From Streptomyces sp. HmicA12 (GTDB lineage: Bacteria > Actinomycetota > Actinomycetes > Streptomycetales > Streptomycetaceae): a DNA stretch of 64,000 nt. The notes under the pieces were generated by a model. It ran no database searches and was not told where the DNA came from. It saw nothing but the letters and a program-made list of their open reading frames with translations. Both the position numbers and the translations under genes were made by a program. How positions within the stretch are numbered: position 1 is the stretch's first letter; each line of letters starts with the position of its first letter. Positions 9,269-18,334 of this stretch are shown one piece after another. The stretch is from positions 149,462 to 213,461 of the forward strand of contig NZ_KB891805.1 in NCBI RefSeq assembly GCF_000373565.1, in the 5' to 3' direction.

Positions 9269-9285
9269 GCGCCCCTTCGGGGCGC
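9269..9285 (+). other. Intercistronic hairpin between livF and livG
   Basis: GCGCCCC-ttc-GGGGCGC forms a 7-bp GC stem with a 3-base loop, 19 nt before the livG start. It could attenuate or stabilise the operon transcript. It has no U-tract, so a full terminator is unlikely. Confidence 0.4.
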
Positions 9286-9303
9286 CACCGAGGGAGGTCC
9301 GCG

Positions 9304-10095
9304 ATGAGTGACGTACTGCCCCTCCGGGTCCGGGACCTGACCGTGCGGTTCGCCGGGCTGACCGCTCTCGACGGGATCGGTCTCACCGTCGAGCCCGGCA
9401 CCGTGCACGCCGTCATCGGGCCCAACGGCGCCGGCAAGTCCACCACCTTCAACGTCCTGTCCGGGGTCTACAAGGCCACCTCCGGCACGGTCCACCTGGG
9501 CGACACGGAGCTGACCGGCCTGTCCCCGCACCGGATCGCCGCCCTCGGTGTCGCCCGGACCTTCCAGAACCTGGCCCTGCCGCCGCGCACCACGGTCGCC
9601 GACAGCCTGCTGCTCGGCCGGCACCGGCTGACCCGGGCCTCGTTCGTCTCGGCCGGGCTGCGGCTGCCGTCCGCCGTGCGGGAGGAGCGGGCGCACCGCG
9701 AACGCGTCCGTGAGATCGCCGAGTTCGTCGGCATCGCCGATCAACTGGCCACGCCCACCGGCGCGTTGCCGTACGGCGCGCAGAAACTCGCCGAGCTCGC
9801 CCGCGCCCTGTGCATGGAGCCGAGCGTGCTGCTCCTCGACGAGCCCGTCGCCGGCATGACGGCCGACGAGCGCCGCCGTACCGCCGCCGTGATCGCGGGC
9901 GTCCGCGACAGCCTCGGCATCTCGATCGTCCTGGTGGAACACGACATGGGAGTCGTCATGCGCCTCGCGGACGACGTCACCGTCCTCGACTTCGGGCGGC
10001 GTATCGCCGGGGGACCACCGGCCACCGTCCAGAACGACCCGGCGGTGATCCAGGCGTACCTGGGCGCCCCCGAAGAACCGGAGAGCGCCGCATGA
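9304..10095 (+). CDS. livG: Branched-chain amino-acid type ABC transporter, ATP-binding protein LivG
   Basis: 263 residues from ATG 9304 with a GAGGGAGG ribosome site. Walker A is GPNGAGKSTTFNVLSG; VARTFQNLALPPRTTVADSL is the typical LivG Q-loop region; Walker B is LLLDEPVAGMTADE with the family GM after the glutamate. The canonical LSGGQ signature is degenerate here (LPYGAQKLAELARAL), as is common in LivG. Its last codons overlap the livH start (ATGA). Confidence 0.92.
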   Translation: MSDVLPLRVRDLTVRFAGLTALDGIGLTVEPGTVHAVIGPNGAGKSTTFNVLSGVYKATSGTVHLGDTELTGLSPHRIAALGVARTFQNLALPPRTTVADSLLLGRHRLTRASFVSAGLRLPSAVREERAHRERVREIAEFVGIADQLATPTGALPYGAQKLAELARALCMEPSVLLLDEPVAGMTADERRRTAAVIAGVRDSLGISIVLVEHDMGVVMRLADDVTVLDFGRRIAGGPPATVQNDPAVIQAYLGAPEEPESAA

Positions 10096-10991
10096 CCGAT
10101 CTCTCGACCTTCCTCGAACTGCTGCTCAACGGCGTCTCGATGGGCTCCGTCTACGCCCTCATCGCCCTCGGCTTCGTCGTGATCTTCCGCGCCACCGAGG
10201 TCGTCAACTTCGCGCACGCCTCGCTGCTGCTCGCCGGCGGTTACGTCACCGCCTCGCTCCACGACGACATCGGGTTCTGGCCCGCGCTCGGCGTCGGCAT
10301 CGCCGCCGCCGCGGTGGTCGGCGCCGCCGTCGAGTTCTTCGTCATGCGGCGCTACCGCGGCCACGACCACAGCGTCCTCGCCATCGTCACCATCGGCGTC
10401 GACATCCTGCTCACCACCGAACTCACCCGCCGGCTCGGCACCGACGTGCTCCCGCTCGGCGACCCGTGGGGCGACGCCGTGCTCACCGTCGGCGGCGTCT
10501 CCATCGCGCACACCCGGATCGCCGCGTTCGTGGCCGCCGCCCTGCTCATCACCGCGTTCCTGCTCACCTTCCGGTACACGTCATGGGGCGTGGCCATGCG
10601 CGCCGCCGCCGAGAAGAGCGAGACCGCCGCGCTGATGGGCATCCGGCTCGGCAGGGTGTCGCTCGGCGCCTGGGCCGTGGCCGGCGGGCTCGCCGCCGTC
10701 GCCGCGCTGTTCCTGACCGTGTTCCCGACCCCCGGCCTCGAACGCGCCACGTCCCTCGCGGCGTTGAAGGCCTTCCCCGCCGCGATCCTCGGCGGGCTCG
10801 ACTCCACGACCGGCGCGCTGGTCGGCGGCCTGATCGTGGGCATCACCGAGTCCCTCGCCACCGGCTACCAGAGCGAACTCGCCTTCATGGGAAGGGGACT
10901 CGGCGACGTCGCCCCCTACCTCGTGATGACGGCGATCCTCCTCCTGCGGCCCTCCGGACTCTTCGGCACGAAGGAGCTCGCCCGTGTCTGA
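10092..10991 (+). CDS. livH: Branched-chain amino-acid type ABC transporter permease LivH
   Basis: 299 residues from ATG 10092, overlapping livG by 4 nt, so translationally coupled. Eight or so hydrophobic helices. The N-terminal LLNGVSMGSVYALIALGF and the downstream EVVNFAHASLLLAGGY are the family signature of LivH/UrtB permeases. The loop YTSWGVAMRAAAEKSETAAL with its EAA-like motif contacts the ATPases. Inner membrane. Confidence 0.92.
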   Translation: MTDLSTFLELLLNGVSMGSVYALIALGFVVIFRATEVVNFAHASLLLAGGYVTASLHDDIGFWPALGVGIAAAAVVGAAVEFFVMRRYRGHDHSVLAIVTIGVDILLTTELTRRLGTDVLPLGDPWGDAVLTVGGVSIAHTRIAAFVAAALLITAFLLTFRYTSWGVAMRAAAEKSETAALMGIRLGRVSLGAWAVAGGLAAVAALFLTVFPTPGLERATSLAALKAFPAAILGGLDSTTGALVGGLIVGITESLATGYQSELAFMGRGLGDVAPYLVMTAILLLRPSGLFGTKELARV

Positions 10992-12096
10992 CACGCTCGC
11001 CCCGGCCCGGGCCACCCCCGAACCCGTCGCCCCGGCCCGTACGTTGCTGTCGCGCCGCCGCACGTATGTCACCGGCGTCCTCGCCCTCGTACTCCTGGCG
11101 ATTCCCTTCTACCTCGACCGGTTCTGGCTGCAGGCGGGGCTGTTCGCGATGGCCGCCGCGATCGGCGCCATCGGCCTCAACCTCCTCACTGGCGCCACCG
11201 GCCAGCTCTCCATGGGCCACGCCTTCTTCCTCGCCGTCGGCGCCTACGGGTACTGCGTGTTCGCGGGGGAGAGGGGCCAGGAGTTCGCGGGCCTCGGCCT
11301 GCCGCCCTGGCTCGCCGCCGTGCTCGCCGTGCTGATGGCGGGCGCCGCGGGAGGCCTGTTCAGCCCCATCGCGGGGCGGCTGCAGGGCGCGTACCTCGGC
11401 ATCGCCACCCTCGCGCTGATCTTCATCGGGCAGCACGTGCTGTTCAACGCCGAGGACCTCACCGGCGGCGCCAACGGCCGCGACGTCCCGGTCATGAACC
11501 TGTTCGGCCTCGGCTTCGACGAGAGTGAACTCACCATCGGGGGCGTGCCGTTCGGGTCCGCGGAGAAGCTCTGGTACCTCGGCCTCGTCCTGACGCTCGC
11601 CTGCGGCCTCTTCGCCCGCGGCGTGCTGCGCGGGCGCCCCGGCCGCGCCATGAACGCCATCCGCGACCACCGCATCGCCGCCGGAGTCCTCGGCGTGCCG
11701 GTCGCCCGCTACCGGGGAGCCGTCTTCGTGCTCTCCTCCATGTACGCGGGTCTCGCCGGGGTGCTCCTCGCCCTGGTCTTCCAGCGCACCGTGCCGGACT
11801 ACTTCGGCATGACGCTCTCCCTCGAGTACCTCGCCATGATCGTCATCGGCGGTCTCGGCTCGGTCGCGGGCGCGGTCGTCGGCGCCGCGTTCGTCTCGCT
11901 CCTGCCCCAACTCCTCACCCGCTACAGCGATGCGCTGCCCCTCGTCTCGGCTCCCGGAACCGGCGGCATCGCCCCCGGCGAGGCATCCCGCTACCTCTAC
12001 GGCGCCGCCGTCGTGGCAGTGGTCCTGTTTTTGCCCGGCGGCCTCGTGCGGCTCGCCGCCCGGCGCGCCCGGAAACACCCTCAGGAGGACGCATGA
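10984..12096 (+). CDS. livM: Branched-chain amino-acid type ABC transporter permease LivM
   Basis: 370 residues from GTG 10984, overlapping the livH end by 8 nt. It contains the LivM core motif AIGAIGLNLLTGATGQLSMG followed by HAFFLAVGAYGY, and the RAMNAIRDHRIAAGVLGV cytoplasmic coupling loop. About ten hydrophobic helices with a polar N-terminal tail of ~30 residues. Partner of LivH in the membrane channel. Confidence 0.92.
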   Translation: MSDTLAPARATPEPVAPARTLLSRRRTYVTGVLALVLLAIPFYLDRFWLQAGLFAMAAAIGAIGLNLLTGATGQLSMGHAFFLAVGAYGYCVFAGERGQEFAGLGLPPWLAAVLAVLMAGAAGGLFSPIAGRLQGAYLGIATLALIFIGQHVLFNAEDLTGGANGRDVPVMNLFGLGFDESELTIGGVPFGSAEKLWYLGLVLTLACGLFARGVLRGRPGRAMNAIRDHRIAAGVLGVPVARYRGAVFVLSSMYAGLAGVLLALVFQRTVPDYFGMTLSLEYLAMIVIGGLGSVAGAVVGAAFVSLLPQLLTRYSDALPLVSAPGTGGIAPGEASRYLYGAAVVAVVLFLPGGLVRLAARRARKHPQEDA

Positions 12097-13364
12097 CCAT
12101 TTCCCATCCCCTCGGCCGCACGCTCACGGCATCAGCCGTGGCCGCGCTGCTGGCGCTGACCGCGGCCTGCAGCTCCAAGGCGAAGGACGACGACGGCGAC
12201 CAGCAGAGCGCGGGCGGGGTCAAGACCGGCCAGGGCATCTCGGGCAAGACCATCAACCTGGGCGTCCTCACCGACATGACCGGCGTCTACGCCACGCTCG
12301 GCAAGAGCGTCACCCAGGCGCAGCAGCTCTACGTGAAGCAGACCAACGCCGCCGGCGGCATCTGCGGCTACCAGCTCAAGCTGACCGTCCGCGACCACGG
12401 CTACGACCCGCAGAAGGCCGTCGCCGGCTACACCGAACTGGAGCCGGAGGTGCTCGGCTTCACCCAGTTCATCGGCTCGCCGTTCGTCGCCGCGGTCGAG
12501 AAGCGCATCGCCCAGGACAAGGCCCTCGTACTGCCGCAGGCATGGTCGGCGAACCTGCTGGGCAACCCGTACGTCCGCGTGATCGGATCGACGTACGACT
12601 ACGAGACGATCAACGCCGTCGACTTCCTGATGAAGGAGAAGGGCCTGAAGAAGGGCGACAAGCTCGGCCACGTGTACTTCGAGGGCGACTACGGCGAGAA
12701 CGCCCTCAAGGGCTCGAAGTTCATCGCCGACAAGGCCGGGCTCACCGTCGTCGAGCAGAAGATCAAGCCCACCGACAACGACATGACCGCCCAGGTCGCC
12801 GCGCTGAAGAAGGCGGGCGTCAAGGGCATCGTGATCAGCGCGGGCCCGCGCCAGGCGGCCTCCCTCGTCGGCGTCGCGGCCGCGGCGAAGCTGAACGTCC
12901 CCATCATCGGCAACAACTCGGCCTACTCGCCCCAGCTCCTCGCCACCCAGGCGGGACCGGCCCTGATGAAGAACTACTGGGTCGCCTCGCCGTCGCTGCC
13001 CATCGGCGGTGACACACCGGAGGCGAAGAAGCTCGTCGCCGACTACCGGAAGGCGTACCCGAAGGACTCCCTCGACAACGGCGTCGTCGCCGGCTGGACG
13101 GCCGCGTCCCTCTACGGCGAGGCCCTGAAGAAGGCCTGCGACAGCAAGGACCTGACCCGCGAGGGCGTCGACAAGGCGCTGCTCACACTGGACTCCTTCG
13201 ACAACGGCTTCGGCGTCGACCAGAACTTCAGCGACCCGAAGGCCCCGTCCTCGCAGCAGTCGGTGATCCTGCAGCCCGACAAGACGGCGGTCGGCGGCAC
13301 CAAGGTCGTCAGGGAGGCGACGGAGGCGGCCGAGGCCAAGTCCTACGCGGAGTCCGCCAGTTGA
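12093..13364 (+). CDS. livK: Branched-chain amino-acid type ABC transporter substrate-binding lipoprotein
   Basis: 423 residues from ATG 12093 (ATGA overlap with livM). The signal peptide ends in lipobox LTAAC at about residue 27, so it is a membrane-anchored lipoprotein. The mature protein is a type I periplasmic-binding fold: INLGVLTDMTGVYATLGKSV is the ligand-cleft first strand, and KGIVISAGPRQAASLVGVAAA a second-lobe strand. It supplies substrate to LivHM. Several PucR/liv-type systems take up amides or aromatic acids instead of leucine, so the ligand remains open. Confidence 0.92.
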   Translation: MTISHPLGRTLTASAVAALLALTAACSSKAKDDDGDQQSAGGVKTGQGISGKTINLGVLTDMTGVYATLGKSVTQAQQLYVKQTNAAGGICGYQLKLTVRDHGYDPQKAVAGYTELEPEVLGFTQFIGSPFVAAVEKRIAQDKALVLPQAWSANLLGNPYVRVIGSTYDYETINAVDFLMKEKGLKKGDKLGHVYFEGDYGENALKGSKFIADKAGLTVVEQKIKPTDNDMTAQVAALKKAGVKGIVISAGPRQAASLVGVAAAAKLNVPIIGNNSAYSPQLLATQAGPALMKNYWVASPSLPIGGDTPEAKKLVADYRKAYPKDSLDNGVVAGWTAASLYGEALKKACDSKDLTREGVDKALLTLDSFDNGFGVDQNFSDPKAPSSQQSVILQPDKTAVGGTKVVREATEAAEAKSYAESAS

Positions 13365-13577
13365 TGCTCGTACGCGCCGGCGGGCACCCTTAGCGCCGCC
13401 CGCCCCGCGTCGACGAACAGCCGGGTCGCGCGTGTGCGGCCCGGCCAGTCGGCCGAAAAGCACCACACCGCCCCGAAAACACGTGGACCACCCCGTTCCT
13501 CGCGCGGGACCCTTGGCTGCGCCCGGCCCACCCACGCCGGGCCCCACACCCGCCGACATCCAAGGGACGGGATCGGA

Positions 13578-15368
13578 TTGACCGACTTAAGCGAAGCGCC
13601 GCCGAGCCGGGGCTCCGTGCTCCTCGCACTGCGCTACTACGGACGCGAGCTGACCCGGGCACGACGGGTCGCCGCGCCCGCGCTCCTGCTGCCGGCGCTC
13701 GCCAATACCTGCCTCAACTACCTCGCACCCCTCGTCGTCGCCAAGCTGATCGGCCACCTCGCCGACGGCGGCGACCGCACCCTCGACGCGCTGCTGCCGT
13801 ACGTGCTCGGCTTCGCCGGTGTGCTCCTCGCCGCCGAAGTGCTGTGGCGCGTCGCCTTCCACTGCATCAACCGGCTCGAAGGCCGCGCGATCGAGAGCCT
13901 CTACGTCATCGGCATGGACGAGCTGTACGCGAAGGACGCCACGTTCTTCCACGACAACTTCGCCGGCTCCCTCACCAAGCGCGTCCTGAGCTTCGCCCAG
14001 CGCTTCGAGGAGTTCGCCGACGCACTGATCTTCAACGTGATGGCCACCATGGTGCCGATCGTCTTCGGCTCGGTGATCCTCTGGCGGTACGAGCCGCTGC
14101 TCGTCGTCGTGCTCCTGGCGATGATCGTCATCACCGGCGCGTGCGTGCGGCCCCTGATCCGCCGCCGCCAGAAGCTGGTCAACCAGCGCGAGGCGGCGTT
14201 CGCCCGGATGTCGGGCCACGTCGCCGACAGCCTCATGAACATGGAGACGGTCCGCGCCTTCGCAGCCGAGGAGCGCGAGGCCGCCGAGCACCGCAAGCGG
14301 GTCGGCACCGCACGGCGCCTCCTGCTCAGGTCGTGGGACTACGGCAATCTGCGCGTCGACACCGTCGTCGCACCGCTGTCGGTGGCCACCAACGCCCTGG
14401 GACTGCTGCTCGCCGTCGTCCTCGTGGGCGAGGGGCACAGCGTCGAGGCGATCGTCGTCGCGTTCACGTACTTCACCAACGCGACGCGGATCATGTTCGA
14501 GTTCAACCAGATCTACCGCCGCTTCGAGAGCTCGATGACGGAGGCGGCGCAGTTCACGGAGCTGCTGCACGACAAGCCGAAGGTCCTCGACCCGGCCGAG
14601 CCCGAGCCCCTGCGGCCCTCGCCCGCCGACGTCCGCTTCGAGCAGGTCTCGTACGCGCACGCCGGAGCCGAGCCGCTGTTCACCGGGCTCGACCTGAACG
14701 TGCCCGGTGGCACGAGGATCGGCCTCGTCGGCCGCTCCGGCGGCGGCAAGACCACCCTGACCAGGCTGCTGCTGCGGATGATGGACATCGACGGCGGCCG
14801 CATCCTGATCGGCGGCCAGGACATCTCCCGGCTGCGCCAGACCGACCTGCGGTCCTTGATCGCGTACGTTCCCCAGGACCCGGCCATGTTCCACCGCAGC
14901 CTGCGCGACAACATCGCCTTCGCCCGGCCCGGCGCCACCGAGGCGGAGGTCCGGCGGGCGGCGCAGGCGGCACACGTCACGGAGTTCGCGGACGCGCTGC
15001 CCGACGGCTTCGACACCATGGTCGGGGAGCGCGGCATCAAGCTCTCCGGCGGCCAGCGCCAGCGGGTCGCGCTCGCCCGCGCGATCCTGCGCGACGCCCC
15101 GATCCTGCTCCTGGACGAGGCGACCAGCGCACTCGACTCGGAGAGCGAGCTGCTGGTGCAGGAGGCGCTGTGGCGGCTCATGGAGGGGCGCACGGCCCTG
15201 GTCGTCGCCCACCGGCTGAGCACCGTGGCCGGCATGGACCAGCTCGTCGTCCTGGACCACGGGCGGATCGTCGAGCAGGGCAGCCATGAGGAGCTGCTGG
15301 AGGCCCGCGGCACGTACGCCAAGCTCTGGCAGCACCAGTCGGGAGGTTTCCTGCAGGAAGCCGCGTAG
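13578..15368 (+). CDS. ABC exporter (fused membrane and ATPase domains) with an early TTA codon
   Basis: 596 residues from TTG 13578, with a GGGA-type ribosome site just upstream. GTG 13617 is an alternative start. An N-terminal six-helix ABC membrane domain (~residues 25-325) is followed by an ATPase with Walker A GRSGGGKTTLTRLLLRMM, signature LSGGQRQRVALARAIL, Walker B ILLLDEATSALDSESE and an H-loop (VVAHRLST). This is an MsbA/Atm1-type exporter, probably a homodimer; substrate unknown. Codon 4 is TTA (13587-13589), which in Streptomyces needs the bldA tRNA and often marks developmentally timed genes. A perfect hairpin terminator follows the stop. Confidence 0.88.
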   Translation: MTDLSEAPPSRGSVLLALRYYGRELTRARRVAAPALLLPALANTCLNYLAPLVVAKLIGHLADGGDRTLDALLPYVLGFAGVLLAAEVLWRVAFHCINRLEGRAIESLYVIGMDELYAKDATFFHDNFAGSLTKRVLSFAQRFEEFADALIFNVMATMVPIVFGSVILWRYEPLLVVVLLAMIVITGACVRPLIRRRQKLVNQREAAFARMSGHVADSLMNMETVRAFAAEEREAAEHRKRVGTARRLLLRSWDYGNLRVDTVVAPLSVATNALGLLLAVVLVGEGHSVEAIVVAFTYFTNATRIMFEFNQIYRRFESSMTEAAQFTELLHDKPKVLDPAEPEPLRPSPADVRFEQVSYAHAGAEPLFTGLDLNVPGGTRIGLVGRSGGGKTTLTRLLLRMMDIDGGRILIGGQDISRLRQTDLRSLIAYVPQDPAMFHRSLRDNIAFARPGATEAEVRRAAQAAHVTEFADALPDGFDTMVGERGIKLSGGQRQRVALARAILRDAPILLLDEATSALDSESELLVQEALWRLMEGRTALVVAHRLSTVAGMDQLVVLDHGRIVEQGSHEELLEARGTYAKLWQHQSGGFLQEAA

Positions 15369-15384
15369 AAGCCCCGTAGGCACG

Positions 15385-15420
15385 CGAAGGGCCCCGAACC
15401 AAAAGGTTCGGGGCCCTTCG
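15385..15420. terminator. Bidirectional intrinsic terminator
   Basis: CGAAGGGCCCCGAACC-aaaa-GGTTCGGGGCCCTTCG is a perfect 16-bp stem with a 4-base loop. It lies between the convergent ABC exporter and pssA genes and can end transcription from both sides. Confidence 0.85.
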
Positions 15421-15436
15421 ACGACGTACCGGAACG

Positions 15437-16288
15437 CTACGGAAGCTGAGCCGCGCGCGCCTCACGACGGTTGTCGCGGAAGTTGTTCACCCGGCGGGCC
15501 GTGGCGAACAGCGGGATCACCGCGCCGAGCACCAGCTGCAGCGCACAGCCGGTCTGGAGCAGCAGCTGACCGCCGGGGGCGTCGAACGCCCAGGCCGCCA
15601 GCAGACCCATGCTCAGCACGATCCACGACAGCATCGCGACGGCGAGGCGGCCGCGCGGCTTCGGGTACTCGACGCGGCTCACCATCAGCCACGCGGTCCC
15701 GATGATCGCGAGGAGCGTCGCCACGAAGGGCAGCTCCAGCAGGACGATCGAGACGACCGTCAGCGCGCCGAACGGCGACGGCATGCCCTGGAACGTGCCG
15801 TCCTTGACGGTGACGCACGAGAAGCGGGCAAGCCGCAGCACCACCGCCAGGAGCACCACGATCGCCCCCACCGCCGCGACTCTCTGGTGCGCGTCGTCGG
15901 CGACCATGCCGTAGACGAGCACGAAGTAGGCGGGCGCCAGGCCGAAGCTGATGAGGTCGGAGAGGTTGTCCAGCTCCGCACCCATCGGCGACGAACGCAG
16001 CTTGCGGGCCACCAGACCGTCGAACAGGTCGAAGATCGCGGCGGCCAGCATCAGGATCACGGCGGTCGCGGCGGAGTGCCGCGCCATGCCGGAGTCGTTG
16101 CTGCCCTGGATGTGCGGGATCAGGATGCCGGTCGTCGTGAAGTAGACGGCCATGAAGCCGCACGTCGCGTTGCCGAGCGTCAGGGTGTCCGCTATCGACA
16201 GGCGCAGTGAGAGCGGCATCTCCTCCGCGTCGTCCGCACCGTCGGTGTCAGTGGCCCAGGCCTGCGCCTCGGGGTCAGTCACGGTCAA
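15437..16288 (-). CDS. pssA: CDP-diacylglycerol-serine O-phosphatidyltransferase
   Basis: 283 residues. The CDP-alcohol phosphotransferase motif D-x2-D-G-x2-A-R-x8-G-x3-D-x3-D is complete (DLFDGLVARKLRSSPMG, then AELDNLSD, near residues 85-110), with about eight membrane helices. It makes phosphatidylserine from CDP-diacylglycerol and L-serine in the membrane. Its start overlaps the end of psd by 14 nt, and Psd takes its product, so the two are coupled for phosphatidylethanolamine synthesis. Confidence 0.95.
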   Translation of the reverse strand: MTVTDPEAQAWATDTDGADDAEEMPLSLRLSIADTLTLGNATCGFMAVYFTTTGILIPHIQGSNDSGMARHSAATAVILMLAAAIFDLFDGLVARKLRSSPMGAELDNLSDLISFGLAPAYFVLVYGMVADDAHQRVAAVGAIVVLLAVVLRLARFSCVTVKDGTFQGMPSPFGALTVVSIVLLELPFVATLLAIIGTAWLMVSRVEYPKPRGRLAVAMLSWIVLSMGLLAAWAFDAPGGQLLLQTGCALQLVLGAVIPLFATARRVNNFRDNRREARAAQLP

Positions 16289-16931
16289 TGCGAGTCACCC
16301 CCGCCGTCGTCTTCTGGCCGACCTCGACGTCGACCTCGACCCCTTCGGGGAGGTAGATGTCGACGCGCGAACCGAAACGGATCAGACCGATGCGCTCGCC
16401 CTGCTCGACCTTCGTGCCCTGCGGGATGTACGGCACGATGCGGCGGGCGACGGCGCCGGCGATCTGGATCATCTCGATGTCACCGAGCTCGGTGTCGAAG
16501 TGCCACACCACCCGCTCGTTGTTCTCGCTCTCCTTGTTGAAGGCGGGAACGAAGCCACCGGGGATGTGCTCGACCGAGGTCACGGTGCCCGCGAGGGGAG
16601 CGCGGTTGACGTGGACGTTCAGCGGGCTCATGAAGATCGCGACGCGGGTGCGACCGTCCTTCCACGGCATGATGCTCTGCACCACACCGTCGGCCGGGGA
16701 GATGACCCGGCCGGGGGCGATCTCGCGCTCGGGGTCCCGGAAGAACCACAGCATGCCGGCCGCCAGAGCGGTGGTCGGGACGGCGAGTGCTGCTGCCTTC
16801 TTGGAACGACGCGAGCGCGCAAGGCTCAGTGCGGCCGTGGCGACGGTCGGAAGAAGCCACGGCGATGCTCCGCGCGCAAGGCGACCACCGAGGAAGCCGT
16901 CGCGAGGTGCAGAGGTTTGGCTGTGGGGCAT
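16275..16931 (-). CDS. psd: Phosphatidylserine decarboxylase (short type)
   Basis: 218 residues from ATG 16931. SPLNVHVNRAPLAG and RIGLIRFGSRVDIYLP are the Psd-A type motifs; the G-S pair in RFGSRV is the self-cleavage site that yields the pyruvoyl group. An N-terminal hydrophobic stretch (LLPTVATAALSLARSRR) anchors it. It converts phosphatidylserine to phosphatidylethanolamine. It sits 195 bp downstream of the acyl-CoA dehydrogenase gene, after a strong hairpin, so it probably has its own promoter. Confidence 0.95.
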   Translation of the reverse strand: MPHSQTSAPRDGFLGGRLARGASPWLLPTVATAALSLARSRRSKKAAALAVPTTALAAGMLWFFRDPEREIAPGRVISPADGVVQSIMPWKDGRTRVAIFMSPLNVHVNRAPLAGTVTSVEHIPGGFVPAFNKESENNERVVWHFDTELGDIEMIQIAGAVARRIVPYIPQGTKVEQGERIGLIRFGSRVDIYLPEGVEVDVEVGQKTTAGVTRIDRD

Positions 16932-17070
16932 GGATGACCTTCGTAGCGGATGAGGCCGCGCTGGTTACGGGGGGACGGCGGCTTTTCCCGGGATGGTATC
17001 GGTTGCGAGCCACAACTGGGCAAGCCAGGAAGCGACATCAGGCTGTGAGCTTCGGCCGGGGAGTGCCTAC

Positions 17071-17103
17071 GGGGTGTGATCTTCTTCGCGAAGAAAACAC
17101 CCC
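17071..17103 (-). terminator. Hairpin after the ethylmalonyl-CoA operon
   Basis: GGGGTGT (17071-17077) pairs with ACACCCC (17097-17103) around a perfect internal palindrome TTCTTCGCGAAGAA (17082-17095). It begins 23 bases past the acyl-CoA dehydrogenase stop and is well placed as a terminator separating that operon from psd. Confidence 0.6.
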
Positions 17104-17126
17104 GAATCTGGACACTCCGGACGGAC

Positions 17127-18332
17127 TCAGCCCTGGAAGCGATACTCCTCGAGAAGTCGGCGTCCAATGATCATTTTCTGGATCTCGGCGGTACCTTCGC
17201 CGATCAGCAGCATGGGTGCCTCGCGGTAGAGGCGCTCGATCTCGTACTCCTTCGAGAACCCGTAGCCGCCATGAATCCGGAACGCGTCCTCCACGACTTC
17301 TTTGCAGTATTCGGAGGCCAGGTACTTGGCCATTCCTGCTTCGAGGTCGTTTCGTTCCCCGGAGTCCTTTTTGCGTGCTGCGTTCACCATCATCGCATGG
17401 GCGGCTTCGACCTTGGTAGCCATTTCGGCCAGCTTGAACTGGATCGCCTGGTGCTGGGCGATGGGCTTGCCGAAAGTGTGACGTTGCTGGGCGTAAGAGA
17501 CGCCCAGTTCAAATGCACGCTGTGCGACACCGCAACCACGCGCCGCCACATTCACGCGGCCGACTTCGACACCGTCCATCATTTGGTAAAACCCTCGGCC
17601 GGTGCTGCCCCCCAGCACGCGATTGGCCGGAATCCGTAGGTTGTCCATGATGAGTTCGGTGGTGTCGACCCCCTTGTAACCCATCTTGTCGATCTTCCCG
17701 GGGATGGTCAGACCCGGACGGACCTCTCCGAATCCCGGTTCCTTCTCCACGAGGAAGGTCGTCATCGACTTGTGCGGGGCGGTGCCCTCGGGATGACCTT
17801 CGTCACTTCGCGTGAGAACGGCCACAAGAGTTGACGTTCCGCCGTTGGTCAACCACATTTTCTGGCCGTTGAGGACGTACTCGTCGCCGTCCTTGACCGC
17901 CTTCGAGGTGATCGCCGACACATCGGAGCCGAGGGCCGGTTCGGACATGGAGAACGCGCCGCGCACCTCGCCGAGCGCCATCCGCGGAAGGAAGTACTCC
18001 TTCTGCTCCTGCGTTCCGTGCTGCTTGAGCATGTACGCCACGATGAAGTGGGTGTTGATGATGCCGGAGACCGACATCCAGCCGCGGGCTATCTCCTCCA
18101 CGCACAGCGCGTACGTGAGCAGCGACTCACCCAGACCCCCGTACTCCTCGGGGATCATCAGGCCGAAGAGGCCCAACTCCTTGAGCCCGTCGACGATCTC
18201 TTGCGGATACTCGTCGCGGTGCTCCAGCTCGGTGGCGACCGGAATGATCTCCTTGTCCACGAAGTCCCGGACGGTGGACAGGATCTCCTGCTGGACGTCG
18301 GTGAGACCGGCGGTCTGGGCGAGTCGCGCCAT
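17127..18332 (-). CDS. Acyl-CoA dehydrogenase, probable methylsuccinyl-CoA dehydrogenase of the ethylmalonyl-CoA pathway
   Basis: 401 residues from ATG 18332. Classical FAD acyl-CoA dehydrogenase features: AFSMSEPALGSDVSAI near residue 130, an FAD/substrate middle domain, QRHTFGKPIAQHQAIQFKLA, and IHGGYGFSKEYEIERLYREA near the C-terminus, with IGEGTAEIQKMIIGR. Last gene of a five-gene minus-strand operon beginning with ccr, so oxidation of methylsuccinyl-CoA to mesaconyl-CoA is the most likely job. Odd feature: the 3' two-thirds uses TTT, ATT, CTA, CAA and AAT codons and is visibly lower in GC than the 5' third and the neighbours. Confidence 0.9.
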   Translation of the reverse strand: MARLAQTAGLTDVQQEILSTVRDFVDKEIIPVATELEHRDEYPQEIVDGLKELGLFGLMIPEEYGGLGESLLTYALCVEEIARGWMSVSGIINTHFIVAYMLKQHGTQEQKEYFLPRMALGEVRGAFSMSEPALGSDVSAITSKAVKDGDEYVLNGQKMWLTNGGTSTLVAVLTRSDEGHPEGTAPHKSMTTFLVEKEPGFGEVRPGLTIPGKIDKMGYKGVDTTELIMDNLRIPANRVLGGSTGRGFYQMMDGVEVGRVNVAARGCGVAQRAFELGVSYAQQRHTFGKPIAQHQAIQFKLAEMATKVEAAHAMMVNAARKKDSGERNDLEAGMAKYLASEYCKEVVEDAFRIHGGYGFSKEYEIERLYREAPMLLIGEGTAEIQKMIIGRRLLEEYRFQG

Positions 18333-18334
18333 GG

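Noticed and set aside
13343..13549. Small minus-strand frame between livK and the ABC exporter
   Set aside because: The last ~30 residues look protein-like, but there is no start with a ribosome site and no known family. It may be a gene remnant; not supported.
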